A stretch of 64,000 bases of DNA from Schizochytrium sp. TIO01. Lineage: Eukaryota > Sar > Bigyra > Thraustochytrida > Thraustochytriidae. This document shows positions 46,273 to 56,700 of this stretch, in pieces. Position numbers and translations under genes: made by a program. Positions within the stretch are counted from its first letter, which is position 1. Every line of letters starts with the position of its first letter. The stretch is from positions 1,200,501 through 1,264,500 of the forward strand of contig SMSO01000032.1 of the NCBI GenBank assembly GCA_004764695.1, written 5' to 3'. The notes under the pieces are model-generated. The model worked only from the letters and a program-made list of their open reading frames with translations, ran no database searches and had not been told where the DNA came from.

Positions 46273-47675
46273 GGAACTTTGGGGTTTGGTGAAGAGGTCG
46301 CATGAGAGGCTTGCAGGCTTGCTGACCTACCTTTTACTGAATAACCGGCTCAAACAATTGTCATAGTAATTTGCAACCTTCATTTCATTAAAATTAAAAT
46401 ACAAGTTTTACAAACTTTAACTCTGCCAAAAATTTGCATCTCTGTCCGTAAGCTATTGTCTGATAAAATCTCCTTCTCTTTACATCTCATAAACAAAACA
46501 CACATTTTTGAATCGCCTTCATTCTCTAGACTAGAGCTTCAGCTGAATGTAGCCTCGGAAATACACCCACATTCTCGATGCTCTTTGTTTAACTACCAGT
46601 ACTGCTTCATCCTTCAACAGCTATAGATTTGCGATTCTTTCGTTGCTCGAAAGATTACATTCCAAACATGTCAAGCAATAACAGTAGGTACTAGTTTTCT
46701 GGTTTGGCGTAAGCTGCCTAGTTGTACAAGTTAGAGATAGGTACTACATGTTCAAGCATAGATGTTGAAAGATTCACTTTGATATCCCATTGTGATTATC
46801 AAAACACCTGTTGATAGTTGAGATCAATTGACATGACTTTGAACTCATCGGTTCACTAAACCAAGATCCAAATTTCTATTCTGATTTTTTGGGTCCCTGA
46901 TCCACTCATGATACAGGCAACCACCTTACTGATTACTATGCTCCAAAGTTTCTGTTTCCCACCATTCCACATCCAACATAAGTTTCCTGGGTACTCCAAA
47001 CTTGATTACAGTAGTCTCCAGATTCTCCAATCGATGTCGATAGTCAACAGCCAAATGAACTTCTTATAACCAGACAAAATCAGTGCCCTGAGAACTCTGG
47101 TCCTAACACCAACATTAATTAGTCTTACTGCGCTTTCATTCTTCGCTCTCTTCGTTTCATCCCCTCATTTCTTCTCATAATACTCCTAAAGTTTCAGCTT
47201 TGTAACTTTGGCACTGCTCCTATTGCTATCTATTGATAACACTGGAAAAGCATGCATTGCGCATCGTCACAAAGCCAGAACCAATTCGAAGAGCCCCGTC
47301 ATAGTGCTCCCCTGAGCCTCGATACGGCACAGACGCATCATACAGGTCCCAACTGAGGCATTCAAAGGTACAAAGTCACTACAAGGAACGGGCTAGGGCT
47401 AAAAAAAAAGAAGCACCCCGAGAGCGACGTTGAGTCCCGTGCCGCTCGTTCGATTTCCGCCATCGCGTCGTCATCGTGCGCACAAGAAAGTGGAAAACAA
47501 CATCATAGTCTGACCTCTCTAGACCTACCTTCGCACGTCAAACAGACTACCTACAATCAAGACAGAAACTGATTGAAAGTTGATCGGGCCGTTGGCGGCG
47601 TGGCTTCTCTTGGCGGTGGCCTGTTTAGTGTTGCTTTCTTCTGGAGGAAAAGGTTTTAGAGCTTTAGGGAAGGAA
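46273..47675. other. Spacer upstream of the histone deacetylase
   Basis: AT-rich non-coding DNA. Just before the chosen start (47580–47675) the HDAC frame is open from a TTG and would encode a hydrophobic stretch; see findings. Confidence 0.5.
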
Positions 47676-49139
47676 ATGGTGCAAACCCTCGCAAGAGAGC
47701 TTGAAGACCCAGCGCGGGTGGAGAAGAGCTCTGGCACAACGGAGAAGACGACAAGCTCATTTAAGATGGCTGAGTCCTTAGCATCTGCTTCCTCCACGTC
47801 GATCGCCTCTAGTATGGCGTCGGTAAGCTTGGTCTCGAGCTCAGCTTCGGTGTCGTCGGCTGCATCCACAGCAACCTTAAGCTATTCTACAAAGGGAGCA
47901 TCTTTTGAAGCAGATTCATGTGTTGACGAAGATATTCAACTACAGCAACCTGGCTCAGTATATCGGCTGAAGGGGGAAGACGGTGAGTCAGAATCCGGTG
48001 GACCCCCCCGTGTCGGGATCACTTTTAGTGAAAGATTTATGCTTCATTCGAGTCCCAGGAAAGGACATGAAGAAAGACCTGCACGAATTGAATCTATCCA
48101 GCGCGAGCTACAGCGTGTCAACTTGTGGGAGCAGGCAGTTCACATTGAGCCTCGGGAAGCCTCAGATGAGGAGCTGCGCGCTGTTCATACCAAAGGGTAC
48201 ATTCGTAAACTTGCACGCCTGGAAGAGAAGTGCAAGAGAGGATCCCCTGAAGAACGTAGTGAAGTGTGCACCAACTTTACAATGGATCACGAGGATGTTT
48301 ACATGAACGAACATACGATTGGGTGCGCCCGCCTTGCAGCTGGCGCATGCATGCAAGCTTTGCAAGCCATTCACGAGAAACAGATTGACTGTGGTGTTGC
48401 AATTGTCCGACCACCCGGCCACCACGCCGAAGCACATTGTGCCCAAGGGTTTTGCATCTTTAACAACGTTGCCATTGCGGCTAAACACGCTGTTGATACT
48501 TTAGGCATAAAACGCGTTCTTATTGTAGATTGGGATGTTCATCATGGCAATGGCACCCAACATGCATTTTATAACGACCCACGAGTTCTCTATTTCTCCA
48601 TTCATCGGTTCGATTTTGGGCGTTACTACCCCGCTCTCGAAGCAGCTGGGCCCATGGCAACAGGTAAGGGTCTTGCAGCTGGCACGAATGTCAACGTAGC
48701 CTGGAATGGCCATGGCTTTGGTGATGCGGAATATCTCACCGCTTGGCAATCTGTCTTGATGCCAATTGCGCAAGACTTTGACCCTGAGCTGGTTATTGTA
48801 TCCGCCGGCTTTGACGCAGCACAGGGAGATCGCATGGGTCGTTGCAATATAACCCCTATGGGATATGCTGCCATGACCCGCGAACTCTTGAAGCTAGCGA
48901 ATGGAAAAATTCTTTTGGTTCTCGAAGGTGGCTACGATCTTTCTAGTTTGAGCAAGTCCCTTGCTGCTTGTATTGAGGAGTTATTTCACCCCTCTGATTC
49001 GGAATCCCACAACTCAAGAGTCTCTGACATTGTGAAACAATATGTTCGTCCGGAGGCATTGGAAGCCATCCAGGCAAGCATCTGTGCACACACACCGTAT
49101 TGGAAATCACTTTGTACGAATAGCCTCAAGTCCGCATGA
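47676..49139 (+). CDS. Class II histone deacetylase
   Basis: About 487 residues, intronless, from the first in-frame ATG; the next one, at 47766, is possible. Residues 1–105 are Ser/Ala-rich without a domain. The deacetylase domain covers about 110–450. It has the active-site loop RPPGHHAE (245–252), zinc ligands in VDWDVHHGNGTQ (Asp287, His289) and GFDAAQGD (Asp380), and the catalytic Tyr in EGGYDLSS (Tyr420). Tyr at that site, not the His of animal class IIa enzymes, predicts a fully active lysine deacetylase. RPPGHHAE and DVHHGNGTQ place it with class II (Hda1/HDAC6) enzymes. By family it removes acetyl groups from histones or from cytosolic proteins such as tubulin; no nuclear signal stands out. 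Confidence 0.94.
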   Translation: MVQTLARELEDPARVEKSSGTTEKTTSSFKMAESLASASSTSIASSMASVSLVSSSASVSSAASTATLSYSTKGASFEADSCVDEDIQLQQPGSVYRLKGEDGESESGGPPRVGITFSERFMLHSSPRKGHEERPARIESIQRELQRVNLWEQAVHIEPREASDEELRAVHTKGYIRKLARLEEKCKRGSPEERSEVCTNFTMDHEDVYMNEHTIGCARLAAGACMQALQAIHEKQIDCGVAIVRPPGHHAEAHCAQGFCIFNNVAIAAKHAVDTLGIKRVLIVDWDVHHGNGTQHAFYNDPRVLYFSIHRFDFGRYYPALEAAGPMATGKGLAAGTNVNVAWNGHGFGDAEYLTAWQSVLMPIAQDFDPELVIVSAGFDAAQGDRMGRCNITPMGYAAMTRELLKLANGKILLVLEGGYDLSSLSKSLAACIEELFHPSDSESHNSRVSDIVKQYVRPEALEAIQASICAHTPYWKSLCTNSLKSA

Positions 49140-49505
49140 GCAAACTCAGTGATTCTTCTGTTGTTTGTAATCTTCTACCTGCAAAGTGTAGAAATTTAGT
49201 GTAAATAGTCTAGGCACTTAGATAGTGTCAAGGCAAACCCATGTATAATCTGTCATAAATGAGTTTTACCTGTTTAGAATCTTGTACATTCTGCTTTTGC
49301 CGTGAATGTTTGAAGCTTCTCTTCTTATATATTAAAGCCAAAAAGACATAACAAGGTCCACCGCATCGTTGCATCCAGTAAGCATGAGCTCTGGGTACAC
49401 AATCTTGCCCAATTCCTTAATGCTTCCACCAGACAGTATTAGTGCTCTGAAAAATCATCACTAGAAGTGCTGTTTGCAAGTGAGTGCACCGCGGGTCCAT
49501 AGTCA
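49140..49505. other. Spacer
   Basis: 3' flank of the HDAC gene. On the complement, a 35-codon open stretch (about 49347–49449) has a GCND motif but no support as a gene. Confidence 0.45.
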
Positions 49506-50644
49506 TCAAGCGCCCAGAAAAAAAGTGGCCGGCGATGCTTCTGCCATTTCTCCGGTCATAAAGGTGCCCTGATTTTTACAAATGTAAATAGGCGAGTAAA
49601 TGGAGTGATGATTCTCGCGCGTGCGACCATTGTTTGTCCACCACCATACGTAGTTGCGAGTTATGCTTGTTCCACTGACAGCACCTCCAAAATCTTTCGC
49701 TGGCTTGTAAGGGGCGTCCTTTTGGCCTTCTTCCTCGACTAAAAGTGGCGTTCCCACTTGCCATCACCCTTGTAAGCCAGAAGCTCAATAGGCTTAACTC
49801 CCTTCTTATTCTTACTACCACCCTATTTGATTTTGCCGTCACTTTGCCTGTTCTTGAGGTTCTTGCGGTAGCGGTTCCAAGAAGAATCAACACAGTCCGC
49901 CACTGGACTGCACGGAGCAAGACGAATCCAACCCTTGATGCCGATCTTCCCAGAGTCAATCTGCAGGCCGTCGGGGACACGATAATCATTATCTACAATT
50001 TTTGTAAAGTAAGGAGCAGTCTTGCCGCTGATGTAAGCCCGTGAAGCTTGCTCCTTCGGATCGTCGCGCTTTGAGAGCCACTTGAACTCATTTTTACTGA
50101 GGACGCTGTCCACCGACTGGACAAGCTCGTGCTCTGCCTTTTGTCCTTCAGTATCGAGTGCATGATCGTAATTAATAAGCTCTCCGGTTTTCTCGTCTGT
50201 TTGACTTCCACCCAGGTTTCCAAAGGATCTTCCTCATTGACAATATCACCGCCCACGCGCACAAAATCGTCCTTCGCCAGCTGCGTGTGGTAAGAATTGG
50301 CATAGTAGAGCTTGTGCTTGTAGTGGTTTGTGTAAAGATAGAGCACGTTGGCAATCTGGCTGTGACGACTCAATTCACCGAGCTGCACACAGCGGTGCGA
50401 TAATAAGGAGCCTAAGCGCGTGCATCATTTCATGTTAATGTTCTTTAAATGGAACGTGTCCGTAAAGTGATACAGTAACACGCAGCATGCCACTTTGAGA
50501 AAGGTGCCCAACCCAAAAGGTTCCCGCTAGCATGACTGTGAGGGTGCCCTCTTCTTTGGCTAGCTTGGCTGCTATAGAGGCAAAACTTGATGCATAGCTA
50601 AAGGGTGCATTTACATAAGCCCGTTTCCCCCAGGAGCTTGTCAT
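49506..50644 (-). pseudogene. Decayed gene of unknown family
   Basis: On the complement, protein-like reading continues for over 1 kb but is broken. An ATG at 50644 opens a frame with VNAPFSYASSF and a hydrophobic strand, stopping at 50435. From about 50415 a new frame runs through RHSQIANVLYLYTNHYKHK and DDFVRVGGDIVNEEDPLETW to about 50190. There it must shift one frame to continue as ALDTEGQKAEHELVQSVDS and AYISGKTAPYFTKIVDNDYR until a TAG near 49820. The frame stays readable after that TAG, then needs another shift to enter the last part, SITRNYVWWWTNNGRT, ending at 49506. At least two frameshifts and one stop argue for a pseudogene. I do not recognise the family. Confidence 0.55.
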
Positions 50645-51614
50645 TGCGTCTTGCTTGGGGAAGACAGGACAAGGTCCGAATCAAATTGAAAAGGTTCATG
50701 CCGTTTGCTCACTCCATGGTCCCAGAGAACAGGTCAGGAATCGACATTAATTACACCCTTACCATGCCACGAGTTTACTGTTTCATCCGATCTCCTGAGA
50801 GACAAGGTTATAATGAACTAAACTTCACTGCTCCAAGCCTGGTCTTTGACGGATCTTGCACGGATTCAATTGTGCTAGCAAAGGTTATTCAGCGCACATT
50901 TGTAGCACAAGGTTTTGTGGTCATGCGCAGTGAAGGCAAATTGCACGTGAGCTAGAATTCTTGAACTGACAAAGAATCAAATTGGAACCCTTAACTATTG
51001 TAACTGTGTCAAGTCTCGCAAGGAGACCAACAAAACCTTTATTTTTTCTATTTATTTTTTCTTGTCTTGGTAACTCCTTATAAAGGTGTCCCCGAGACCA
51101 TGACTTTTCCGGTCCCTGGTCGAGTTTTACCAGGCTAAATAAGTTTGTTAATGGGTTTAAGGTTGCGCGCGAAAATTCAAACGATTGCGAGTACCTAAGT
51201 CACTTTGAAATCAATGTTTGGAGTCACATAATCCTCCTTTTGAAGGATTCTGCTTGCGCCTTGGTCAGCTTTGTTAGAACACCACCCTTGGTGATAAAGA
51301 GAAGAATGAAATTGAGATGACAATTGTTAACCTTGAAGACCTCTATTTTGTCGGAATTGATCTGGAGAGATTTACTTTTATGATGGATGAAATGGAGGGG
51401 GTAGTGCATGTATACGATCAAGTAGTCGGATTGACACTGGAAGGTTTTTATATGTTCCTGCCGCCTGATATGGCAGATTGTATTCGATTGTTCAATCAAA
51501 CCTTTGAGCAATTTGACCAGGAAGAAGAGGATTTCAAGTTCCTTTGATTCATTTGTTTAATTTAAAAAAGAAAAAAGAAGAAAAGAAGGAATTGCATGAA
51601 TTAATAAAAGCAGC
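50645..51614. other. Spacer with a small open frame
   Basis: An ATG-started frame at 51317–51547 (+) encodes 76 acidic residues (NLEDLYFVGIDLERF onward, ending in an EEEDF tail). It could be a fragment of a larger protein or a chance frame; no family is seen. An open frame at 50605–50955 (+) starts at a position with no support. The rest is AT-rich. Confidence 0.4.
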
Positions 51615-52668
51615 CTATCTGTGGCCTTGCTGTGATTTGACATACATTGCTCCAAAAAGAATGCTTGCGAAGAAAACAATTCCAGGTAGTGACCAGAAGA
51701 CTGAGGCACTATACTTGTACTTTTGCTCAAGATTGTCGATGACTTCCTTCGTACGATCCTGAAGCTCAGCCAGTGATCCGTCGTTTGAAATTACAATATT
51801 CGCTTGGGCGACTTTCTCTTCCATAGGCATCTGAGCTTTGATTCGATCAAGGGCTTGCTCTTCTGTGAAACCATCGCGCTCGTGCATGCGCTTAATTTGT
51901 GTTTCTTGAGAAGCGGCCACGACAATAACCTCCGACACCAGATACAGCAAGTGTTTAGTCTCGTAGAGAGTGGGAGCATCTGCAGTAGATTAAGTCATTT
52001 GTACAATAGTTTAGAAGAAGTGAGTTAAAGACATGCCAACCTTTCAAAAGTATGAAGTAAATGCTGTGCAAACGTACCAATCACCACAAGCGGTGTACCG
52101 ATAGCAAAATTCCATACGAGAGCTTTGGTTATTTCCATAAAGATTGCAGGACCAACAATAGCCGTCAGCTCTTTGCGTTTTTCATCATCTTTGAAAACAA
52201 TGTCGCCTAGCTTTTTTCGGTCAAGCCCTGATCCATCTGGAAGCAAAATATCTTCTCCATGGATCTTCACAATCTTATTATAGGCGGAGTGGCCCAGGTT
52301 CCACAACTACGCGAGAGAGTTTATCACAGTCAATTACAACAATTCCGCGTTTCTGCAGCTCGCTTGTCACGGTGCTCTTGCCACACGCAATGCCCTAAGC
52401 ATGATGGAACAACTCAAAGAAAAAGATCAAAGTTAGTAAGGAATAATCATCGCACGGACTGTGCAAGGAATGCATCAGGTTTTGCCGGTCATTGTTGTAG
52501 CTTGCTTTCACATCGTCACCTAAACCTGCTCCAGCAAACTCAGTCCACAGTGTTGTATACGTGTCCAAGTCAAACTAGTGTTTGCGATTCCCACCATCCT
52601 CACCTCGCTCGCATCACCTTAGCCTTTTACCCTCAACGTACCCCAGTAAGGCCAACGACGCGAGTCAT
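51615..52668 (-). CDS. coaE: Dephospho-CoA kinase, three exons, with a one-base frameshift
   Basis: Exons complement(join(51615..51979, 52078..52394, 52642..52668)). The first exon codes only MTRVVGLTG; after a 247-base intron the second adds GIACGKST, completing the P-loop (residues 6–17). IDCDKLSR (dephospho-CoA binding) and the VIDAPTLYE segment, split by the second intron, match the family. About 235 residues are expected. The C-terminus has a hydrophobic helix (VFWSLPGIVFFASILFGAMY) that could anchor the enzyme in a membrane. It makes CoA from dephospho-CoA and ATP, the last step of CoA synthesis. At 52291–52296 the second exon has one base too many: the frame before it soon reaches TAA, and the next frame carries on with HSAYNKIVKIHGEDIL. 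This is either a sequence error or a broken copy. Confidence 0.82.
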
Positions 52669-53798
52669 CTTGCACTTCTAGCTTACAACCCCAAGACACC
52701 CGCTCCTGATCGTCTGCAACTATTTGCAGGCACACCCAAGCCTGGAAATGGTCAAGGCTGTCAAGGCAAAAGTAAATGCGCTCTATTTCACAAAGCAATT
52801 ACTCTATTGTAGGGAGTATTATCATCTACGATGTAGAAGAAGAAGGTAGTAATTGGACCTTGCTATCAAAGTACCACTCGAGACACTCTTGCTCTTCTTC
52901 TATCTCCACGCAGGGAATCAATTCCGTTCGTCATCCACTTGATAGCAGGTCCCAGTGCTCACCATGGGCCCTCTCTGCCAGGAGGAGGCAGAGGCGATGA
53001 TGATACAGATCGTAAGAGGTGATTGTCACGATGATGGAAGACAATCTTCATGATGATTTCTTTTCTTGCTTTGTCTGAATAAGAAAAAGGTGAACTTTCT
53101 CCATTGACATAGTATAAAGAACCTGAAAAGAGAAAGAAAAGAGCGAAGAAAAGGAAAAGAAAAAGATTTGAGCGAGAGGAAAAGAGATCTCCGAGTCAAG
53201 ACAAATCGAAACGCAGACTATCGAGCAGAGCACTAAATAAAACTCGAATCGAAGTGGGCTCGGCGTCGCAGCAAGAGCGAGCTCTATACGAGTTCTTCAG
53301 CATAGGCGATCAAGGGTTGCGCTGCTCTTTTCTACTTTTCCGTGGGGAAGCTTCGGCCTGAGCAAGGGCGAAGAACATTCGGGTCAGGCAGGCAGGCATT
53401 GAAGGATTCCGCGGAGAGTTGCCCAGACGAACTGCTTTAATAGCGCAGGCTTGAAGGACCTGACGACACTTGGAAAGGCACTCTGAACGTTGATGAAGAA
53501 TATACTGGTTAGAACGCCTCTGCTGCTTTGAGGTGAAGCTGCTAAAAGACTGTAGTGCGAAAGATTGACAGAGTTCTTACTCCAAAAAGTCAGGACCAAG
53601 GATCACTCCGTTTGCTTGTTGGTGAACTTTCAACTCTAAAACTTCTGAATCGAAAGTTTGACTGCAACAGAAAGCCTCTCAAAAAATCAGATATTATAGT
53701 TATCTGGATAAGTTCTTGGTGCTTCTACGTATATCCACGTTGCAAGCTTCGAAAACAATCTTACAAGAGGTATATTCACAAAGCAACTTCTGTTCACG
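52669..53798. other. Divergent promoter spacer
   Basis: Lies between the starts of coaE (−) and the SPRY/CTLH gene (+), so it probably holds both promoters. About 53045–53250 is A/G-rich. No gene is supported. Confidence 0.5.
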
Positions 53799-56700
53799 AT
53801 GATTTTTAACGAAGTTTGCGCGATGCGTAGACCAGTAGGAGATGGCCATCAAACACAAGACTCTTGGCCAGTGGAAGACTCCGAGGACAAAGAATTTGGA
53901 GAGCTTTATAACGATATACAAGATTTGATCTCAAGATTTCGCCAGGTCCATGAAAGTAATCAGGATAGAAGGAACCTCTCCGATACACAAGCTCAAATCT
54001 ATCCGATAGTAACATCACTTTCACGCAACCACCGAGAAGGCAGCGAAAATGACGGGACGTTTGGTGGCGCTTTTGTCAGGAGCGTTGCAAATGGCGGGAG
54101 TAGCGATGGAAGTAGAAATAGCGGCGGCGGCAGCAGCAGCAGCAGCGGCAGCAGCAGCAGCAGCAGTAGCGGCAGCAGTGATAGTAGCAACAGCGGCAGT
54201 AGCAGTGGGGGGAGTAGCAGTGGCAACAATAGCAGTAATAGCAACGGAGAATCACAAGACATACATGAGCAATCTGTTCATGCAAATGGTAGTGGCAGTG
54301 AGCAAGGTGAAGAGTCAGACGATCAATCTGACAGTGATGGGGGCAACAACAACAGCAATGACGACAACGCAGGAAACAGTGGTGAAGAATCTGAAGATGA
54401 AGATAACGATGGTGGCGAAGAGTTTGTCAATGATGGGGGGGGGCATGATGATGAAGAAGAAGACGATGACGAAAACGAAAACGAAAACGAAAATGATGAT
54501 AACGATGATGAAGAAGAAGATGATGATGAAGAAGACGACGACGACGACGACGACGATGACGATGATGATGATGATGAAGAGGAGGGCGATGAAGAATTCG
54601 TAGAAAGTGAAGACGTAGAGGCAGATGAAGAAGATTCTTACAGAAGCTTTCCCATAGATCTGAATATGACCAGAACCAATCATTCGGCGTCAACAACTCG
54701 ACAGAGGTTCTACGCCAGGAATCGCCAATCTCAGCAGAGTGCCGGTAGAAGTGGATTGCGAAACGCGGTCAGCGCTGATGCAAATTCAAGTAGTGAAGAG
54801 GAGAATGTTTTTGATCGTTATAGCCCGGAACGTATTACAATTAACAGCTCCGGGGCGGTGCACCTTACATATGTTACAAGTAGTGATGAAGACTCTGGTG
54901 ATGATGGAAAACGTCATTTTGGCAGATTTCGAGTACTTTCTAAATCCAACGGAAGAACCTCTATATCCTCCCTAAACGACGGAATCCTAGAAAAACGAAT
55001 CAATCAACTCTTTGTACCTCAGAGTTTCTCTGATGTCAGTAGTAGCTCTATGTCCATCACTCATGAGATCTCTGACACCGATTGCGGAGATCTTGCTTAC
55101 TTTCTTAGCAAGACTGATATTGCAGCTGAAACACAACGTGCTAACATTAATCGCCGCAACCACTACAGCAATTCTTCAGGAGAATCATCACATTTGATGG
55201 GGTCATCGGAGCTTCCCGCCTGGGAGTTTCTTGGACCACCAACCCATCATGAAAGAGATGAAGAAGGTTCTTCTGATTCTCGCTCGCAATCACTGTTGGC
55301 GCTTCCTGATACTGCGTTGTCTATTGGCGTGTTTTCCAGAACTCAAAGTTCTCGTCCCATGTTGCATGCCAATTCAAGCACTACTAATACAGATAGAACT
55401 GCATCAATCCAAAGAAATCGTGCAAGTACCGCCACCCATGTGAATCAAACTTTTGACGGTCACTTATACGAGCCTGTAAGCCCCCGAGACTTCCAGAGAG
55501 GTGGTTCTCGTTATGGAAATTGGCAGCGTGTGATTCGCCACTTGTCTCTTCATCCTACAAGCTTACCTTCTGAGAGTCTTGAAAGTAACCCGGGAAAAAG
55601 CTGTCTTTGTCAATCTTGGCGCCCATCTAAGCGTCCTGATCTGATCATAGTTAAAGCAAATCGAAGGACAATCTCCTATGTTGGGCACGGGCTTCCTATT
55701 CCAGGTGCAATTCCGGAGGAGGGAAATTTATTTCCAGCAACCTTATACTCTCGATACCCACTTTCAGTATGTGCAAACGAAAACGTTGAATATTTCGAAG
55801 CAAGGATCCAAGCGGATCAATATTGCTGTGGTATCCAAGTTGGTTTCGTATTTGGCTCTGTACCCTCTTCCGACTCTGAAACTAGTGCTCTTCAAGCTCT
55901 TAAGAACGGGATTGCATATGTCGCTCGTGACGGTCGTGTATACGAATTTGGGCGTCGGGACCCATCCACAAACTCCCAATGTACTTATGGAAACAACGAT
56001 GTGATCGGTTGTGGAGTGAACCGCTCAACAAATGATATCTTCTTCACCAAGAATGGAATTCTTGTGTTTACAATTCACTTTTCTGGTACATACCGGTCAA
56101 GTAAGGTAGGCTTTGATGAACCATTCTACCCGAGCGTAACATTGACGTATTCTGGCGAAGAGGTCCAGACAAATTTCGGTCCCGACTTTATCTACGATGT
56201 CCATTCTCTCATCGCTGAAGGGAAAGCTAGGCAGATTGCTGAAATTGAAGACTATCCTCGTCAGGAGTCGGTGGTATCAAGTCTAATCCATGAGTATCTC
56301 GAATTTAGTGGCTTTGAAAAAACGTTACGTGCATTTGAGGAGGAGTCTGCCGTCCGAGGTCAAACACCTAATTCTTCCACAAAGCAGAATGGAGCAAAAG
56401 ACACGAACATAGGGAACAAGGTTCAACCAACCGGGAATGTTGAGCCCACGATACCTATCGATGAAGACGTATCTCGGGGTTTACAAGGAGTTTTGCCTTC
56501 GGACGTTATAAACCAAGCAACAGCAAGGGAGACGGATCTCCGTGCGCTTCATGTGATATTCTCTCCAACTTACCTTAGTTTATGCAACCCTCCACATGGA
56601 ACCTGGGTTCAGTCTGATTCAGATGCTCCACTAGCGTCGCTATCCAAACGGGCACTCATTCGAAAGCTGATTCTAGCACAGCAACCTCTCATAGCCGCCA

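Noticed and set aside
49347-49449. Possible metacaspase p10 fragment with a GCND motif on the complement
   Set aside because: Only a few residues fit, and the expected GA-x-TN motif would be on the wrong side.
54049-54696. Long open frames in other frames across the acidic tract of the SPRY gene
   Set aside because: Frame shadows of the triplet repeats.
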